Shown here one piece after another: positions 51,981 to 61,609 of a DNA stretch of 64,000 nt (position 1 is the first letter of the stretch; each line of letters starts with the position of its first letter). The stretch comes from Methyloversatilis universalis EHg5 (GTDB taxonomy: Bacteria > Pseudomonadota > Gammaproteobacteria > Burkholderiales > Rhodocyclaceae). The notes beneath the pieces were generated by a model. It saw nothing but the letters and a program-made list of their open reading frames with translations. It searched no databases and was not told the DNA's origin. The translations under genes were made by a program, and so were the position numbers. The stretch covers positions 264,168-328,167 of the forward strand of contig NZ_KB900539.1 in NCBI RefSeq assembly GCF_000378945.1. Reading direction: 5' to 3'.

Positions 51981-53851
51981 TGTGCGGCATTCTCGGGTGG
52001 GTCACCACGCAATCAACGGACGGGCGGGCGCGTTTCGCCAGGGCGCTCGACACCTTGCGGCATCGCGGCCCTGATGATGGCGACATCTATGCCGCGGACG
52101 GCATCCTGCTCGGGCATCGCCGGCTGTCCATCATCGATCTGAGCAGCGCAGGGCGTCAGCCCATGGAGGATCCCGCGCTCGGCAACGTGATCACCTTCAA
52201 CGGCGAGATCTACAACTACCTCGAGTTGCGTGCCGAGCTGGCGGCGCTTGGGCACGTGTTCCGCACCGCCACCGACACCGAGGTGCTCCTCCACGCTTTC
52301 CGGGCCTGGGGTGCGCAGGCGCTCAACCGGCTGAACGGGATGTGGGCGTTCGCGATCTGGCAGCCGGCGACCCGCACCCTGTTCATGGCGCGGGACCGCT
52401 TCGGCGTGAAGCCCTTCCATTACGCACTCACCCGTGAGGGGCTGGCGTTCGCGTCCGAACCGAAGGCCCTGCTGGAACTGTCGCCCGAACTGCGGCGAGC
52501 CGACGATGCGACCGTCTTCCGGTTTCTGTCGGCAGGCGAACTGCACGCCGGTGAAGACACTTTTTATGAAGCGGTGAAAGCGCTGCCCGCGGGCTGCTAC
52601 GCCGAGTTCGGTCCGGATGCCGGCGCACCGAAGATCCGCCGCTACTGGGATTACCCTGCCCCGGCGTCCGTCGTGCAGGATCCGGAGGACGCTGCCCGCG
52701 AGTTTGCGTGCCTGCTGGACGATGCGGTCCGGCTGCGCACCCGCAGCGATGTCAAGGTGGGCCTCACGCTGTCCGGCGGGCTCGATTCCACCGCCATCCT
52801 TGCATCGGCACAGCGTCTGTCTCCGCAAGGCCTGCAGTGCTTCACGTCGGTCTATGGCGGAAACGAGCGAGGCGAGGCGCGATGGGCCGCCGCTGCCGCC
52901 CGTCCCTACGGAAGCGTGCCGCTGGAGGTCGAAGCGCCGAAGCAGTCCTGGCTGGACACGCTGCTGGACATCGCGTGGCACATGGACAGTCCGGGCTATT
53001 CTCCGGCGGTCTATCCGCTGTGGCACCTGATGAAAACCGCACGCCAGCAGGGCGTGTACGTGCTGCTCGAAGGTCAGGGGGCGGATGAGGCGCTGGGCGG
53101 CTACCCGCAGTACGCGGCGCTTTCGGTGCTGCAGCATCTGCGCGACATGCGCGGGTTCGCCGACCTTGGCGCGCTGGTCCGCACCGTCAGGACCTCAGCG
53201 CAGACCTTTTCGGCGCCCGTGCTGTTCAAGTGGCTGCTGCGCGAGCTCTTCCCGGTGCTGATCACGGCAAATCGCGGGCTGGCCGGCGCGGCGTCAGCGC
53301 TCGATCCGGCCTTCCGCGCGTCCATGCAGGGCCAGGCCGCTGCAGCGCATCCGGCAGGCAGCCGGGCGGCGGGCCACGATCTGCTGACCGCACGGTTGCT
53401 CCAGGACCATTCGAGAAATATCCTTCCGGCGCTGCTGCAGTACGGTGACGCGGTCAGCATGGCGCATGGCGTCGAATCCCGTCTGCCGTTCATGGATTAC
53501 CGTCTGGTCGAATGGCTGTTCGCCCGCAATGAGACGTTCAAGATTGCGGATGGGCGTACAAAATGGCTGCTCAGACGCTACTTGCTGCAGGCGGGGCAGC
53601 CGGAAATTTCGGCCCGAAAAGACAAGCAGGGCTATCCCACGCCGGTGGAGCGGTGGATGGCGGAAGACAACGGGCGCTTCGTGCGCGATCTGCTGCTGGC
53701 GCCTGACGCCTGCATACGCAGATACTGCGACCGCGCGGCACTTGCACGCCTGATCGACCGGCACGCCTCGGGCCGCAAGGGCAGCGGCAATCACGTGTAT
53801 CGACTGGTGAGTACCGAACTATGGATGCGCCGCTGCCTATCTCAACAGTAA
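51980..53851 (+). CDS. asnB: Glutamine-hydrolysing asparagine synthetase-like amidotransferase
   Basis: A 623-residue AsnB. The N-terminal glutaminase starts MCGILGWVTT with the catalytic C2 and has RHRGPDDGD and ITFNGEIYNY; the synthetase domain has the PPi loop LSGGLDSTA near residue 258. The start at 51980 exposes Cys2 after Met removal, so longer versions are excluded. AsnB-type proteins in polysaccharide clusters are thought to amidate sugar carboxyls rather than aspartate. A housekeeping role cannot be excluded. Confidence 0.9.
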   Translation: MCGILGWVTTQSTDGRARFARALDTLRHRGPDDGDIYAADGILLGHRRLSIIDLSSAGRQPMEDPALGNVITFNGEIYNYLELRAELAALGHVFRTATDTEVLLHAFRAWGAQALNRLNGMWAFAIWQPATRTLFMARDRFGVKPFHYALTREGLAFASEPKALLELSPELRRADDATVFRFLSAGELHAGEDTFYEAVKALPAGCYAEFGPDAGAPKIRRYWDYPAPASVVQDPEDAAREFACLLDDAVRLRTRSDVKVGLTLSGGLDSTAILASAQRLSPQGLQCFTSVYGGNERGEARWAAAAARPYGSVPLEVEAPKQSWLDTLLDIAWHMDSPGYSPAVYPLWHLMKTARQQGVYVLLEGQGADEALGGYPQYAALSVLQHLRDMRGFADLGALVRTVRTSAQTFSAPVLFKWLLRELFPVLITANRGLAGAASALDPAFRASMQGQAAAAHPAGSRAAGHDLLTARLLQDHSRNILPALLQYGDAVSMAHGVESRLPFMDYRLVEWLFARNETFKIADGRTKWLLRRYLLQAGQPEISARKDKQGYPTPVERWMAEDNGRFVRDLLLAPDACIRRYCDRAALARLIDRHASGRKGSGNHVYRLVSTELWMRRCLSQQ

Positions 53852-54801
53852 ATACCCGCGCTCCGATCGCGCTCTTCGTCTACAACCGTCCGGAACATAC
53901 GCGCCGTACCGTCGAGGCGCTGGCCGCGAACGAAGGGGCCGCGGCGTCTCCGCTGTTCATCTTTTCCGATGCCCCGCGCACGCCTGCCGCTGCGCCGCTC
54001 GTGGAGCAGGTGCGTGCCTACGTCCGCACCGTGACCGGATTTGCGCAGGTGACCGTGGTCGAGCGCAGCGCGAACATGGGTCTGGCCCGGTCCATCATCG
54101 AGGGCGTCAGCGATCTGACCGAACGCTTCGGCCGGGCCATCGTGCTGGAAGACGATCTGGCCACCGCGCCCGGTTTCCTGTCCTTCATGAACGACGCGCT
54201 CGCTGCCTATGCCGATGACCCGCGGGTGTTGAGCGTATGCGGCTACATGTATCCGGTGATGTTCGATACCCCGGCCGACACCCTGTTTCTGCGCGCACCG
54301 CACAGCTGGGGCTGGGCCACCTGGAAGGACCGCTGGTCCCTGTTCCGGTCTGACGGGGCGGCGCTTCTGCAGGCACTCGAGGCGCGGCAGCTGCTGGGCG
54401 CGTTCGATGCCAACGGGCCTCACGACTACACCCGCATGCTCAAGGACCAGATCGCCGGCCGCAACGATTCGTGGTTCATCCGCTGGTATGCGGCCTCTCT
54501 GCTCGCCGACCGCATGTCCCTCTACCCGGTCCGGTCGCTGGTGAGCAATATCGGCATCGACGGCAGCGGCGTGCATTGCGCCGAGTGGCGTTTCGATCCC
54601 TATGCGGTCCAGCTGCAGGGCGGGCGGCTCAAGGTCGAGGTGGCGGAACCGGTCGAGTCCCCTGCCGCGAAGGCGACGCTCGCCCGTTACTACCGACGGG
54701 TGCAGTGGCTCCGCTACGTGAATTTCGCCTACCGGAAGCTTGCGCCGCTGCGGCGTCTTGTCGGGTGGCCCGACCCTGCCCGGCAGACGGTGCGGTCATG
54801 A
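53821..54801 (+). CDS. Glycosyltransferase-like protein (GT-A)
   Basis: A 326-residue protein with [26 protein letters not shown] at the start and [22 protein letters not shown], where EDD is the metal-binding acidic motif, then [14 protein letters not shown]. This pattern is seen in GT-A enzymes of polysaccharide loci. It overlaps the end of asnB by 31 bases and the next gene by four. Acceptor and donor unknown. Confidence 0.8.
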   Translation: MDAPLPISTVNTRAPIALFVYNRPEHTRRTVEALAANEGAAASPLFIFSDAPRTPAAAPLVEQVRAYVRTVTGFAQVTVVERSANMGLARSIIEGVSDLTERFGRAIVLEDDLATAPGFLSFMNDALAAYADDPRVLSVCGYMYPVMFDTPADTLFLRAPHSWGWATWKDRWSLFRSDGAALLQALEARQLLGAFDANGPHDYTRMLKDQIAGRNDSWFIRWYAASLLADRMSLYPVRSLVSNIGIDGSGVHCAEWRFDPYAVQLQGGRLKVEVAEPVESPAAKATLARYYRRVQWLRYVNFAYRKLAPLRRLVGWPDPARQTVRS

Positions 54802-55478
54802 GCCGGGTACTCGATCTGCTGCGCTGGGTGCTGGTGCGCCGGCGGGCGCTGGCCCGCCGCCTGCCCGGCTTCCATGCATCCGTGTTCAGCTATGCGGACG
54901 ATCGCTCCACCTTCGAGGGCTACAACCAGCTGACGCCGGGTACACTGGCTTTCAGTGCGCGCGTCGGTCGGGCCAGCTACATCGGCGGCGCGCGCGTGCA
55001 GAACTGCCGGATCGGCGCTTTCTGCAGCATCGGGGCTCGCACCCGGATCGGCGGCCTGAGCCGCCATCCGACGCACTGGCTGTCCACCCATCCCGCCTTC
55101 TTTTCGCCCCGGGCGCAGGCCGGCTTTTCCTTCGTCGATGCGCTGCATTTCGACGAAGTGGCCGATGTCACGATAGGCAACGACGTGTGGATAGGCGCGG
55201 GCGTGATGGTGCTCGACGGTGTGACCATCGGGGACGGCGCGATCGTCGCCGCCGGCGCCGTGGTCACCCGCGATGTCGCGCCCTACGCGGTGGTCGGCGG
55301 CGTGCCCGCACGGGTGATCCGTTTCCGCTATCCGGACGCGTCCATCCGGGCGCTGCTCGAACTTGCCTGGTGGTCGTGGCCGCTGGAAAAGATTCGCGCC
55401 GCGGCCCCGCTGTTCCGGCAGCCCGGCGATCAGGCCGTGCAGCAATTGGTCGAGTTCGACCGCCGCCATTCATCGTGA
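54798..55478 (+). CDS. Left-handed beta-helix (hexapeptide) O-acetyltransferase
   Basis: A 226-residue acetyltransferase of the CatB/LbH type. Hexapeptide repeats run from about residue 55 to 175 ([26 protein letters not shown] and [33 protein letters not shown]). The catalytic histidine is probably in [15 protein letters not shown]. It likely acetylates a glycan sugar; it is also a second candidate for the missing N-acetylation of the legionaminate pathway. Confidence 0.88.
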   Translation: MSRVLDLLRWVLVRRRALARRLPGFHASVFSYADDRSTFEGYNQLTPGTLAFSARVGRASYIGGARVQNCRIGAFCSIGARTRIGGLSRHPTHWLSTHPAFFSPRAQAGFSFVDALHFDEVADVTIGNDVWIGAGVMVLDGVTIGDGAIVAAGAVVTRDVAPYAVVGGVPARVIRFRYPDASIRALLELAWWSWPLEKIRAAAPLFRQPGDQAVQQLVEFDRRHSS

Positions 55479-55520
55479 TCGCAGCCGCACGTCTCAGGCT
55501 CGCAAGCCGTCGATAGATAC

Positions 55521-56279
55521 ATGAAGATTTCCATCATCACCGTCTGTTACAACTCGGTCGCCACGCTGGGCGACACCCTTGCGTCGGTGGCCGCCCAGGA
55601 CCATCCGGATGTCGAGCACATCGTGATCGATGGTGGTTCGACCGATGGCACCCAGGCGCTGGTCGAGCGCGAGGGCGGCCATGTAAAGGTGTTCGTGTCA
55701 GAACCCGACAAGGGCATCTATGACGCGATGAACAAGGGCATCCGTCGGGCGACCGGCGACATCGTCGGCTTCATCAACGCGGACGACTTCTATCCGTCGT
55801 CTGACGTGCTGTCCTCGGTGGCCGGCGTGTTCGAGGATCCGGGCATCGAGGTGTGCTACGGCGATCTCTGCTACGTGCGGCAGGACGACACCTCGCGCAT
55901 CGTGCGCTACTGGCAGTCCAGCGATTTCCGTCCCGGGCTGTTCCTGCGCGGCTGGTGCCCGCCGCATCCGACCTTCTTCGCGCGTCGCGAGGTGTATGCG
56001 CGGCACGGGCTGTTCGACCTGCGCTACCGCATCGCGGCCGACGTTGAAATCATGTCGCGCTTCCTCGAAGTGGCCCGCGTGCGTGCTCGCTATCTGCCCA
56101 AGCTGCTGGTGAAGATGCGCATGGGCGGCACCACCAACCGCAGCCTGGGCAACATCTGGCGGCAGAACCGCGAGATTGCCGACGCGCTGAAATCGCACGG
56201 CCTGCCGTTCTCGCTGCCGCGCTTCGCACTGTCCAAGGTGCTGTCGCGCGGTCGCCAGTTCGTGGCGCGTCCGGACTGA
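55521..56279 (+). CDS. Family 2 glycosyltransferase (WcaA/WcaE-like)
   Basis: A 252-residue GT-A enzyme: MKISIITVCYNSVATLGDTLASVAAQDH, VIDGGSTDGT, SEPDKGIYDAMNKGIRRATGDIVGFINADDFY, with the ADD metal motif. The DKGIYDAMNKG element marks the subgroup with colanic-acid-type transferases. The stop is shared with the next start codon (TGATG). It is soluble and adds one sugar in the repeat unit. Confidence 0.9.
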   Translation: MKISIITVCYNSVATLGDTLASVAAQDHPDVEHIVIDGGSTDGTQALVEREGGHVKVFVSEPDKGIYDAMNKGIRRATGDIVGFINADDFYPSSDVLSSVAGVFEDPGIEVCYGDLCYVRQDDTSRIVRYWQSSDFRPGLFLRGWCPPHPTFFARREVYARHGLFDLRYRIAADVEIMSRFLEVARVRARYLPKLLVKMRMGGTTNRSLGNIWRQNREIADALKSHGLPFSLPRFALSKVLSRGRQFVARPD

Positions 56280-57229
56280 TGGCGGGCCTGTCGGGCAGCC
56301 CGGTCGTGGTGACCGGTGCCAGCGGTTTCGTCGGCGGCGCACTGGTGCGTCGTCTGCGCGCGGACGGGGTGCCGGTGCGTGCGGTCGTGCGCACGCCGGG
56401 CAAGGGCGGGCCGGATGCGCTGCGTGGCCCGGCACTGGGACCGGATGCGGACTGGTCCGCGCTGCTGGCCGGTGCCGATGCGGTGGTGCACACCGCGGCC
56501 CACGTTCATGTCGAGGCGACCGGCGACGAAACGGCAGGCTCGGCCTTTCGCGTGGCCAATGTCGAGGGCACCCGACGCCTTGCGGAGCAGGCCGCCGCCG
56601 CTGGCGTGCGCCGTTTCGTATTCATCAGTTCGATCGGCGTGAATGGTCCGCGTGCCGATCATCCGTTCACTGAAAGCGATGCGCCGGCGCCGCAGGGGCC
56701 GTATGCCCGCTCCAAGTTCGAGGCCGAACAGGTGCTGCGTGAAGTCGCTGCACAAGCCGGCATGCAGTGGGTCGTGCTCCGCCCGCCGCTGGTCTATGGG
56801 CCGGCGGCCCCCGGCAATTTCGCGCGTCTGGTGTGCTGGATGGCGCGTGGCGTGCCGTTGCCGCTGGGCGCGGTGCATAACCGGCGCACCTTGGTCGCCA
56901 TCGACAATCTGGTCGATCTGATCGTGACCTGCCTGCACAGCGAAGCTGCAGCCGGACAGGTGTTTCTGGCCGGTGACGGCGAAAGTCTTTCCACGCCGGA
57001 TCTGCTGCGCATCGTCGCGCAGGCCCAGGGCCGGCGCGCCTGCCTGCTTCCGGTACCGGTTGCGCTGCTGCGCGCCGCTGCCGCGCTGGTCGGCCGCTCG
57101 ACCGACGCCGAGCGGCTGTGCGGGAATCTCGAAGTCGATATCGGCAAGGCGCGCCGGGTGCTCGGCTGGACACCGCCGCTGCCAGCGCATGAGGCGCTGC
57201 GTCGTGCGGTGGTGGAGGCCGGGTCATGA
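56279..57229 (+). CDS. NAD-dependent sugar epimerase/reductase (WbpV-like)
   Basis: A 316-residue extended SDR with VTGASGFVGGALVRRL at the N-terminus, FISSIGVNG and the YARSK active-site pair. Together with the WbpL- and WbpM-like genes that follow, it forms the trio that makes and loads the first sugar (a 2-acetamido-2,6-dideoxyhexose such as FucNAc or QuiNAc) on undecaprenyl phosphate. As the C4 reductase it would act on the WbpM product. Overlaps the next gene by four bases. Confidence 0.83.
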   Translation: MAGLSGSPVVVTGASGFVGGALVRRLRADGVPVRAVVRTPGKGGPDALRGPALGPDADWSALLAGADAVVHTAAHVHVEATGDETAGSAFRVANVEGTRRLAEQAAAAGVRRFVFISSIGVNGPRADHPFTESDAPAPQGPYARSKFEAEQVLREVAAQAGMQWVVLRPPLVYGPAAPGNFARLVCWMARGVPLPLGAVHNRRTLVAIDNLVDLIVTCLHSEAAAGQVFLAGDGESLSTPDLLRIVAQAQGRRACLLPVPVALLRAAAALVGRSTDAERLCGNLEVDIGKARRVLGWTPPLPAHEALRRAVVEAGS

Positions 57230-58194
57230 ACGGGGCGCTGCTGGCGGCAGCCGTGTCGGCAGGCGGGGCGGCCGCTGTGCTCTGGCTGCTGCTGCGTACC
57301 GGCTGGGCCTGGCGCATGGCTACCGACGAGCCCAACCACCGGTCGCTGCATACACGGGTGACGCCGCGCGTCGGGGGCTGGGGGATCGTGGCTGGCACTG
57401 TGCTCGCGCTGCTGACCGCAGGGGTAGCACCGCTGTGGGCGGCGCCGGCAGCCGTGCTGGTACTGGTGTCCTTTGCTGACGACCGCCACGGCCTGTCCAC
57501 CGGTCTGCGTTTCGCCATTCACTTCGTCGCGGCCGCGGCGCTGGTCGCACTGGCCGGCCTGCCCTGGCTGCTGGCGCTGCCGGTGGCGGTGCTGACGGTA
57601 TGGATGACCAATCTGTACAACTTCATGGACGGTTCTGACGGGCTGGCCGGCGGCATGGCGCTGTCCGGTTTTGGCGCCTGTGCGCTGGCCGCACTGTCCG
57701 CCGGCCAGGCTGATCTGGCGGTGGTGGCGGCGGCGCTGGCGGGTGGCGCGGCGGGTTTCCTGCGGTTCAATCTGCACCCGGCCCGGGTGTTCATGGGCGA
57801 CGCGGGTTCCATCCCGCTCGGTTTCATGGCTGCCGCACTGGGGCTGGAAGGCGCGCTGCGTGGCGCCTGGGCACCCTGGTTCGTGCCGGTGGTGTTCGCG
57901 CCCTTCATCGTCGATGCCAGTGTCACGCTGGCGCGCCGCATGCTGCGCGGTGAGCGCTTCTGGCAGGCCCATCGCGAACATTTCTACCAGCGGCTGGTAC
58001 GCTCCGGTTTTGGACATGCGCGTACCGCATGGTTTTCCTATGCGCTGATGGCCCTGTGCGCGGCCTGCGCACTGGTCGCCCGCGCGGCGGGCGCAGCCTG
58101 GATTCTGGCGCTGCCGGCTGCGGCTCTGTTTGCCGCCGGGCTCTGGATAGACCGCCGCTGGCGCGCCTGGAACGACACTCAGGACACTCGATGA
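57226..58194 (+). CDS. Undecaprenyl-phosphate sugar-1-phosphate transferase (WecA/WbpL-like)
   Basis: A 322-residue polytopic enzyme with about ten helices. Motifs are TDEPNHRSLHTRVTPRVGGWGI, DDRHGLS, NLYNFMDGSDGLAGG (catalytic Asp residues) and VFMGDAGSIPLGF, then HREHFYQRL in the acceptor loop. It starts the glycan by linking an acetamido sugar-1-phosphate to undecaprenyl phosphate at the inner membrane. The position between epimerase and dehydratase genes fits WbpL. Confidence 0.93.
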   Translation: MNGALLAAAVSAGGAAAVLWLLLRTGWAWRMATDEPNHRSLHTRVTPRVGGWGIVAGTVLALLTAGVAPLWAAPAAVLVLVSFADDRHGLSTGLRFAIHFVAAAALVALAGLPWLLALPVAVLTVWMTNLYNFMDGSDGLAGGMALSGFGACALAALSAGQADLAVVAAALAGGAAGFLRFNLHPARVFMGDAGSIPLGFMAAALGLEGALRGAWAPWFVPVVFAPFIVDASVTLARRMLRGERFWQAHREHFYQRLVRSGFGHARTAWFSYALMALCAACALVARAAGAAWILALPAAALFAAGLWIDRRWRAWNDTQDTR

Positions 58195-60077
58195 ATCGCA
58201 ACATCCGTTCGCTGATGGCGTACGCATTCGACCTGCTGGCGATGGTGATCGCCTGGGTCGGCGGCTACCTGCTGCGCTTCAACTTCGTCTGGCCGCACCA
58301 GTACACCGACCTCATGCTCAGCGGTGGCGCCATCCTGCTGCCGATGCACGCCATCATCTGCCGCTGGGCGGGCCTCTATCTGGGCATGTGGGTGTTCGCC
58401 AGCCTGCCTGACCTGCGTCGCGTGCTGAAGGCGGTCATGGCATCGACCCTGGTGCTGGGGCTGATGATGCTGCTGTACCGGCCGGGGCCGCTGCTCATTC
58501 CGCGTTCACTGCTGGTGCTCTATCCGCTGCTGCTGCTCATCGTGATGGGCGGTGGCCGGGTGGCTTACCGGATGTGGAAGGAACACCGTCTCTACGGCGG
58601 CCTGATCGCCCAGGGCAAACCGGTGGTGGTGGTCGGCGCCGGCCGCGGCGGCGCCATCCTGGTGAAGGAACTCGAACGCAGCCCGGACTGGCGTGTGGTC
58701 GGTCTGGTCGATGACGACTCGCTCAAGTGGGGGCGCGAACTGGCGGGGCATACGGTCTATGGGCCGGTGTCCAGCCTGCCCGAGGTGCTGCAGGCGGAGA
58801 AGGCGCGACACGTCATTCTGGCCATGCCGTCGGCGGCCCGCGCCAGCATCCGTGCCGCCACCGATCTGGCGGCCGCGGCCGGTGCCGAGGTGTTTACCGT
58901 GCCCGGCATCGAGGACGTCATGTCCGGCAAGGTGTCCATCGAGGCGCTGCGCAAGGTCGAGATCGAGGATCTGCTCGGGCGCGAACCGGTGCAGCTGGAC
59001 AACAACGGGCTGCAGCATCTGATCGCCGGGCGTACCGTGCTGGTCAGTGGCGCGGGCGGCTCGATCGGCAGCGAACTGTGCGTGCAGATCGCCCGCCTGA
59101 AGCCGGCGGTGCTGGTGCTGTTCGAATCGTCGGAATTCGCGCTTTACCGCATCGAGCAGAAACTTCAGTCGCTGCACCCGGGGCTGGTGCTGCGCTGCCT
59201 GGTCGGTGACGTGAAGGACGCGGCACGGATGCGCGCGGTGCTGCAGCAGGCCCAGCCGCAGGTGGTGTTCCATGCGGCGGCCTACAAGCACGTACCGCTG
59301 ATGGAGAGCGACAACGCCGCCGAGGCGCTGCGCAACAACACGCTGGGCACGCTGGTGATCGCGCGCGCGGCGGTGGCGGCCGGCGTCGAGCGCTTCGTCA
59401 TGGTGTCCACCGACAAGGCGGTCAATCCGACCAATGTGATGGGCGCGAGCAAGCGGCTGGCCGAAATGGTGTGCCAGGCCATGCAGGGCGCGGGGGGCAC
59501 GCGTTTCGTCTGCGTGCGTTTCGGCAATGTGCTCGGATCTTCCGGCAGCGTCATTCCGCTGTTCCAGGAGCAGATCGCCCGCGGCGGCCCGGTCACCGTC
59601 ACCCATCCGGACATCATCCGCTACTTCATGTCGATTCCCGAGGCGGCTCAGCTGGTGCTGCAGGCGGCGCTGATGGGCGAGGGCGGCGAAATATTCGTGC
59701 TCGACATGGGCGAGCCGGTGCGCATCGCCGATCTGGCGCGCGACATGATCCGGCTGTCCGGCATGTCCGAAGCCGACATCAAGATCGAATTCACCGGACT
59801 GCGGCCGGGCGAAAAGCTGTACGAGGAACTGCTGGCCAGCGACGAAACCACGCGGCCGACGCACCACCCCAAAGTGCGTATCGCGCGGGCGCGCTCGGTC
59901 GATGACGAACTCTGGCTGGCACGGCTGGAGCGCTGGCTCGGTACCGGGCTGCCGGCCGATCCGCCGGCACTGCGCGGCGAACTGGCGCAGTGGGTGCCCG
60001 AGTACGCGCCGCAGAACGACGGCCCGGCGCCGCTGCCGACCGCGCCCGCCTCGGGCGAACGCGTGAGCGGCGCATGA
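58191..60077 (+). CDS. Membrane nucleoside-diphosphate-sugar 4,6-dehydratase (WbpM/CapD-like)
   Basis: A 628-residue protein. Four membrane helices occupy residues 1-125; a Rossmann-like domain follows (VVVVGAGRGGAILVKELERS); the catalytic SDR domain begins at VLVSGAGGSIGSELCVQIA with MVSTDKAVNPTNVMGASKRLAEM. It converts UDP-GlcNAc to the 4-keto-6-deoxy sugar. The ATG at 58191 overlaps the transferase stop. It is the last polysaccharide gene of the run and overlaps apaH by four bases. Confidence 0.93.
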   Translation: MNRNIRSLMAYAFDLLAMVIAWVGGYLLRFNFVWPHQYTDLMLSGGAILLPMHAIICRWAGLYLGMWVFASLPDLRRVLKAVMASTLVLGLMMLLYRPGPLLIPRSLLVLYPLLLLIVMGGGRVAYRMWKEHRLYGGLIAQGKPVVVVGAGRGGAILVKELERSPDWRVVGLVDDDSLKWGRELAGHTVYGPVSSLPEVLQAEKARHVILAMPSAARASIRAATDLAAAAGAEVFTVPGIEDVMSGKVSIEALRKVEIEDLLGREPVQLDNNGLQHLIAGRTVLVSGAGGSIGSELCVQIARLKPAVLVLFESSEFALYRIEQKLQSLHPGLVLRCLVGDVKDAARMRAVLQQAQPQVVFHAAAYKHVPLMESDNAAEALRNNTLGTLVIARAAVAAGVERFVMVSTDKAVNPTNVMGASKRLAEMVCQAMQGAGGTRFVCVRFGNVLGSSGSVIPLFQEQIARGGPVTVTHPDIIRYFMSIPEAAQLVLQAALMGEGGEIFVLDMGEPVRIADLARDMIRLSGMSEADIKIEFTGLRPGEKLYEELLASDETTRPTHHPKVRIARARSVDDELWLARLERWLGTGLPADPPALRGELAQWVPEYAPQNDGPAPLPTAPASGERVSGA

Positions 60078-60889
60078 GCACCTGGGCCATCGGCGATCTG
60101 CAGGGCTGTTTCGACCCGCTCGAAACCCTGCTCGAACGCTGCGGCTTCGACCGGCGGCGCGACCGGCTGTGGTTCGTCGGCGATCTGATCAACCGCGGTC
60201 CGAAGTCGCTGGAAACGCTGCGTTTCGTGCGTGACCTGGGCGATGCGGCGGTCACCGTGCTGGGCAATCACGATCTGTCGCTGCTGATGATCGCGGCCGG
60301 CCACGGCAAGCTGCACCGGCTCGATACCTTTCACCATGTTCTGGACGCACCGGACCGCGACGAACTGGTGGACTGGCTGCGTCACCGGCCGATGATGCAT
60401 GTCGACGGGCCGCATGCGATGGTGCATGCCGGCCTGCTGCCGCACTGGGACGTGCCGCAGGCGCTCGGCCTGGCACGCGAGGTCGAACAGGCGCTGCGCG
60501 GCCCGGATCATGTCGAGTTCATGGCCCGCATGTGGGGCAGCGAGCCGGCGGCCTGGAGCGATACGCTGGCCGGCTGGGACCGCCTCCGCGTCATCGTCAA
60601 TGCGATGACCCGCATGCGCTTCTGCACGCCGGGCGGGCACATGGATTTCCACAGCAAGGGCGAGCCGGACGAACCGCCGGTCGGTCATCTGCCCTGGTAC
60701 GCCATCGAAGGCGCGCGCTGGCGCACCCACACGCTGGTGTGCGGCCACTGGTCGGCCCTGGGTTACCGCACCGCCCCCAACCTGATCGCGCTCGATTCCG
60801 GCTGTCTGTGGGGCGGTCAGCTCACCGCAGTGCGGCTGGAGGACGGCGCCGCGGTGCAGGTGGACTGCGAGCGCTGTGCGCGGATGTAG
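60074..60889 (+). CDS. apaH: Symmetrical bis(5'-nucleosyl)-tetraphosphatase
   Basis: A 271-residue phosphoesterase that splits Ap4A into two ADP. The metallophosphatase motifs are GDLQGCFD (residues 8-15), GDLINRGPKS and GNHDLS, with the histidines in VHAGLLPHWD and GHWSALG. ATGA overlap with the WbpM-like gene suggests read-through of the polysaccharide transcript, although the function is housekeeping. Confidence 0.95.
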   Translation: MSTWAIGDLQGCFDPLETLLERCGFDRRRDRLWFVGDLINRGPKSLETLRFVRDLGDAAVTVLGNHDLSLLMIAAGHGKLHRLDTFHHVLDAPDRDELVDWLRHRPMMHVDGPHAMVHAGLLPHWDVPQALGLAREVEQALRGPDHVEFMARMWGSEPAAWSDTLAGWDRLRVIVNAMTRMRFCTPGGHMDFHSKGEPDEPPVGHLPWYAIEGARWRTHTLVCGHWSALGYRTAPNLIALDSGCLWGGQLTAVRLEDGAAVQVDCERCARM

Positions 60890-60944
60890 CCGCACACGGC
60901 GCCGCTCCGCATAGAATGCAGCCTCGACACGGAGACTTCCCACC

Positions 60945-61352
60945 ATGATCGGGCTGTTCCTGATAACCCACAGCAGTTACGGCGAGTCGCTGATCCAGTG
61001 CGCCTGCCACGTGCTCAACACGCGGCCGCCCCAGATCGCGCAGCTCGGCGTGTCCGGGCAGGACGATCCGCTCGATCTGCTGCCGATGGCGCGCCGCCTC
61101 ATGTCGGTGGTCGACAGCGGCGAAGGCGTGCTGCTGCTGACCGATATTTTCGGTGCCACGCCGGCCAACCTCGCGCTCAAGCTGTGCGAGCCGGACCGGG
61201 TGGAGGCAGTCGCCGGCGTCAATCTGCCGATGCTGCTGCGTACGCTCACCTACCGTGAGCGCGAGGATCTGCACGGTCTGGTCAATAAGGCGGTCAGCGG
61301 TGGCCGCGATGGAGTGATGGCGATGAAGGTGGGGCGCGATGCCAAGACGTGA
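60945..61352 (+). CDS. PTS EIIA component, mannose family
   Basis: A 135-residue EIIA(Man) domain with the phosphorylated H9 in ITHSSYGESL, then LLLTDIFGATPANLA. EIIB and EIIC are absent, as in other betaproteobacteria, where this EIIA with HPr and EI forms a regulatory phosphorelay rather than a sugar importer. It overlaps the HPr gene by 14 bases. Confidence 0.92.
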   Translation: MIGLFLITHSSYGESLIQCACHVLNTRPPQIAQLGVSGQDDPLDLLPMARRLMSVVDSGEGVLLLTDIFGATPANLALKLCEPDRVEAVAGVNLPMLLRTLTYREREDLHGLVNKAVSGGRDGVMAMKVGRDAKT

Positions 61353-61608
61353 GATCGAAATCACCAACAAGCTCGGCCTGCATGCGCGGGCCTCGGCCAA
61401 GCTCACCCAGGTCGCCAGCCGCCACGGCTGCGAGGTGTGGCTGGAGCGCAATGGCCGGCGCATCAACGCCAAGAGCATCATGGGCGTCATGATGCTGGCT
61501 GCCGCCAAGGGGACGACCATCGTGATCGAAACCGAAGGCGCCGATGCCGATCAGGCCATGAGTGCCCTGGTGGCACTGATAGAGGACAAGTTCGGCGAGG
61601 GCGAGTGA
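61339..61608 (+). CDS. ptsH: PTS phosphocarrier protein HPr
   Basis: An 89-residue HPr. H15 (GLHARASAKL) takes phosphate from EI, and S46 (AKSIMGVMML) is the site used by HPr kinase; hprK itself is not in the window. It lies between the EIIA and EI genes, one base before the EI start. Confidence 0.95.
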   Translation: MPRREIEITNKLGLHARASAKLTQVASRHGCEVWLERNGRRINAKSIMGVMMLAAAKGTTIVIETEGADADQAMSALVALIEDKFGEGE

Positions 61609-61609
61609 A

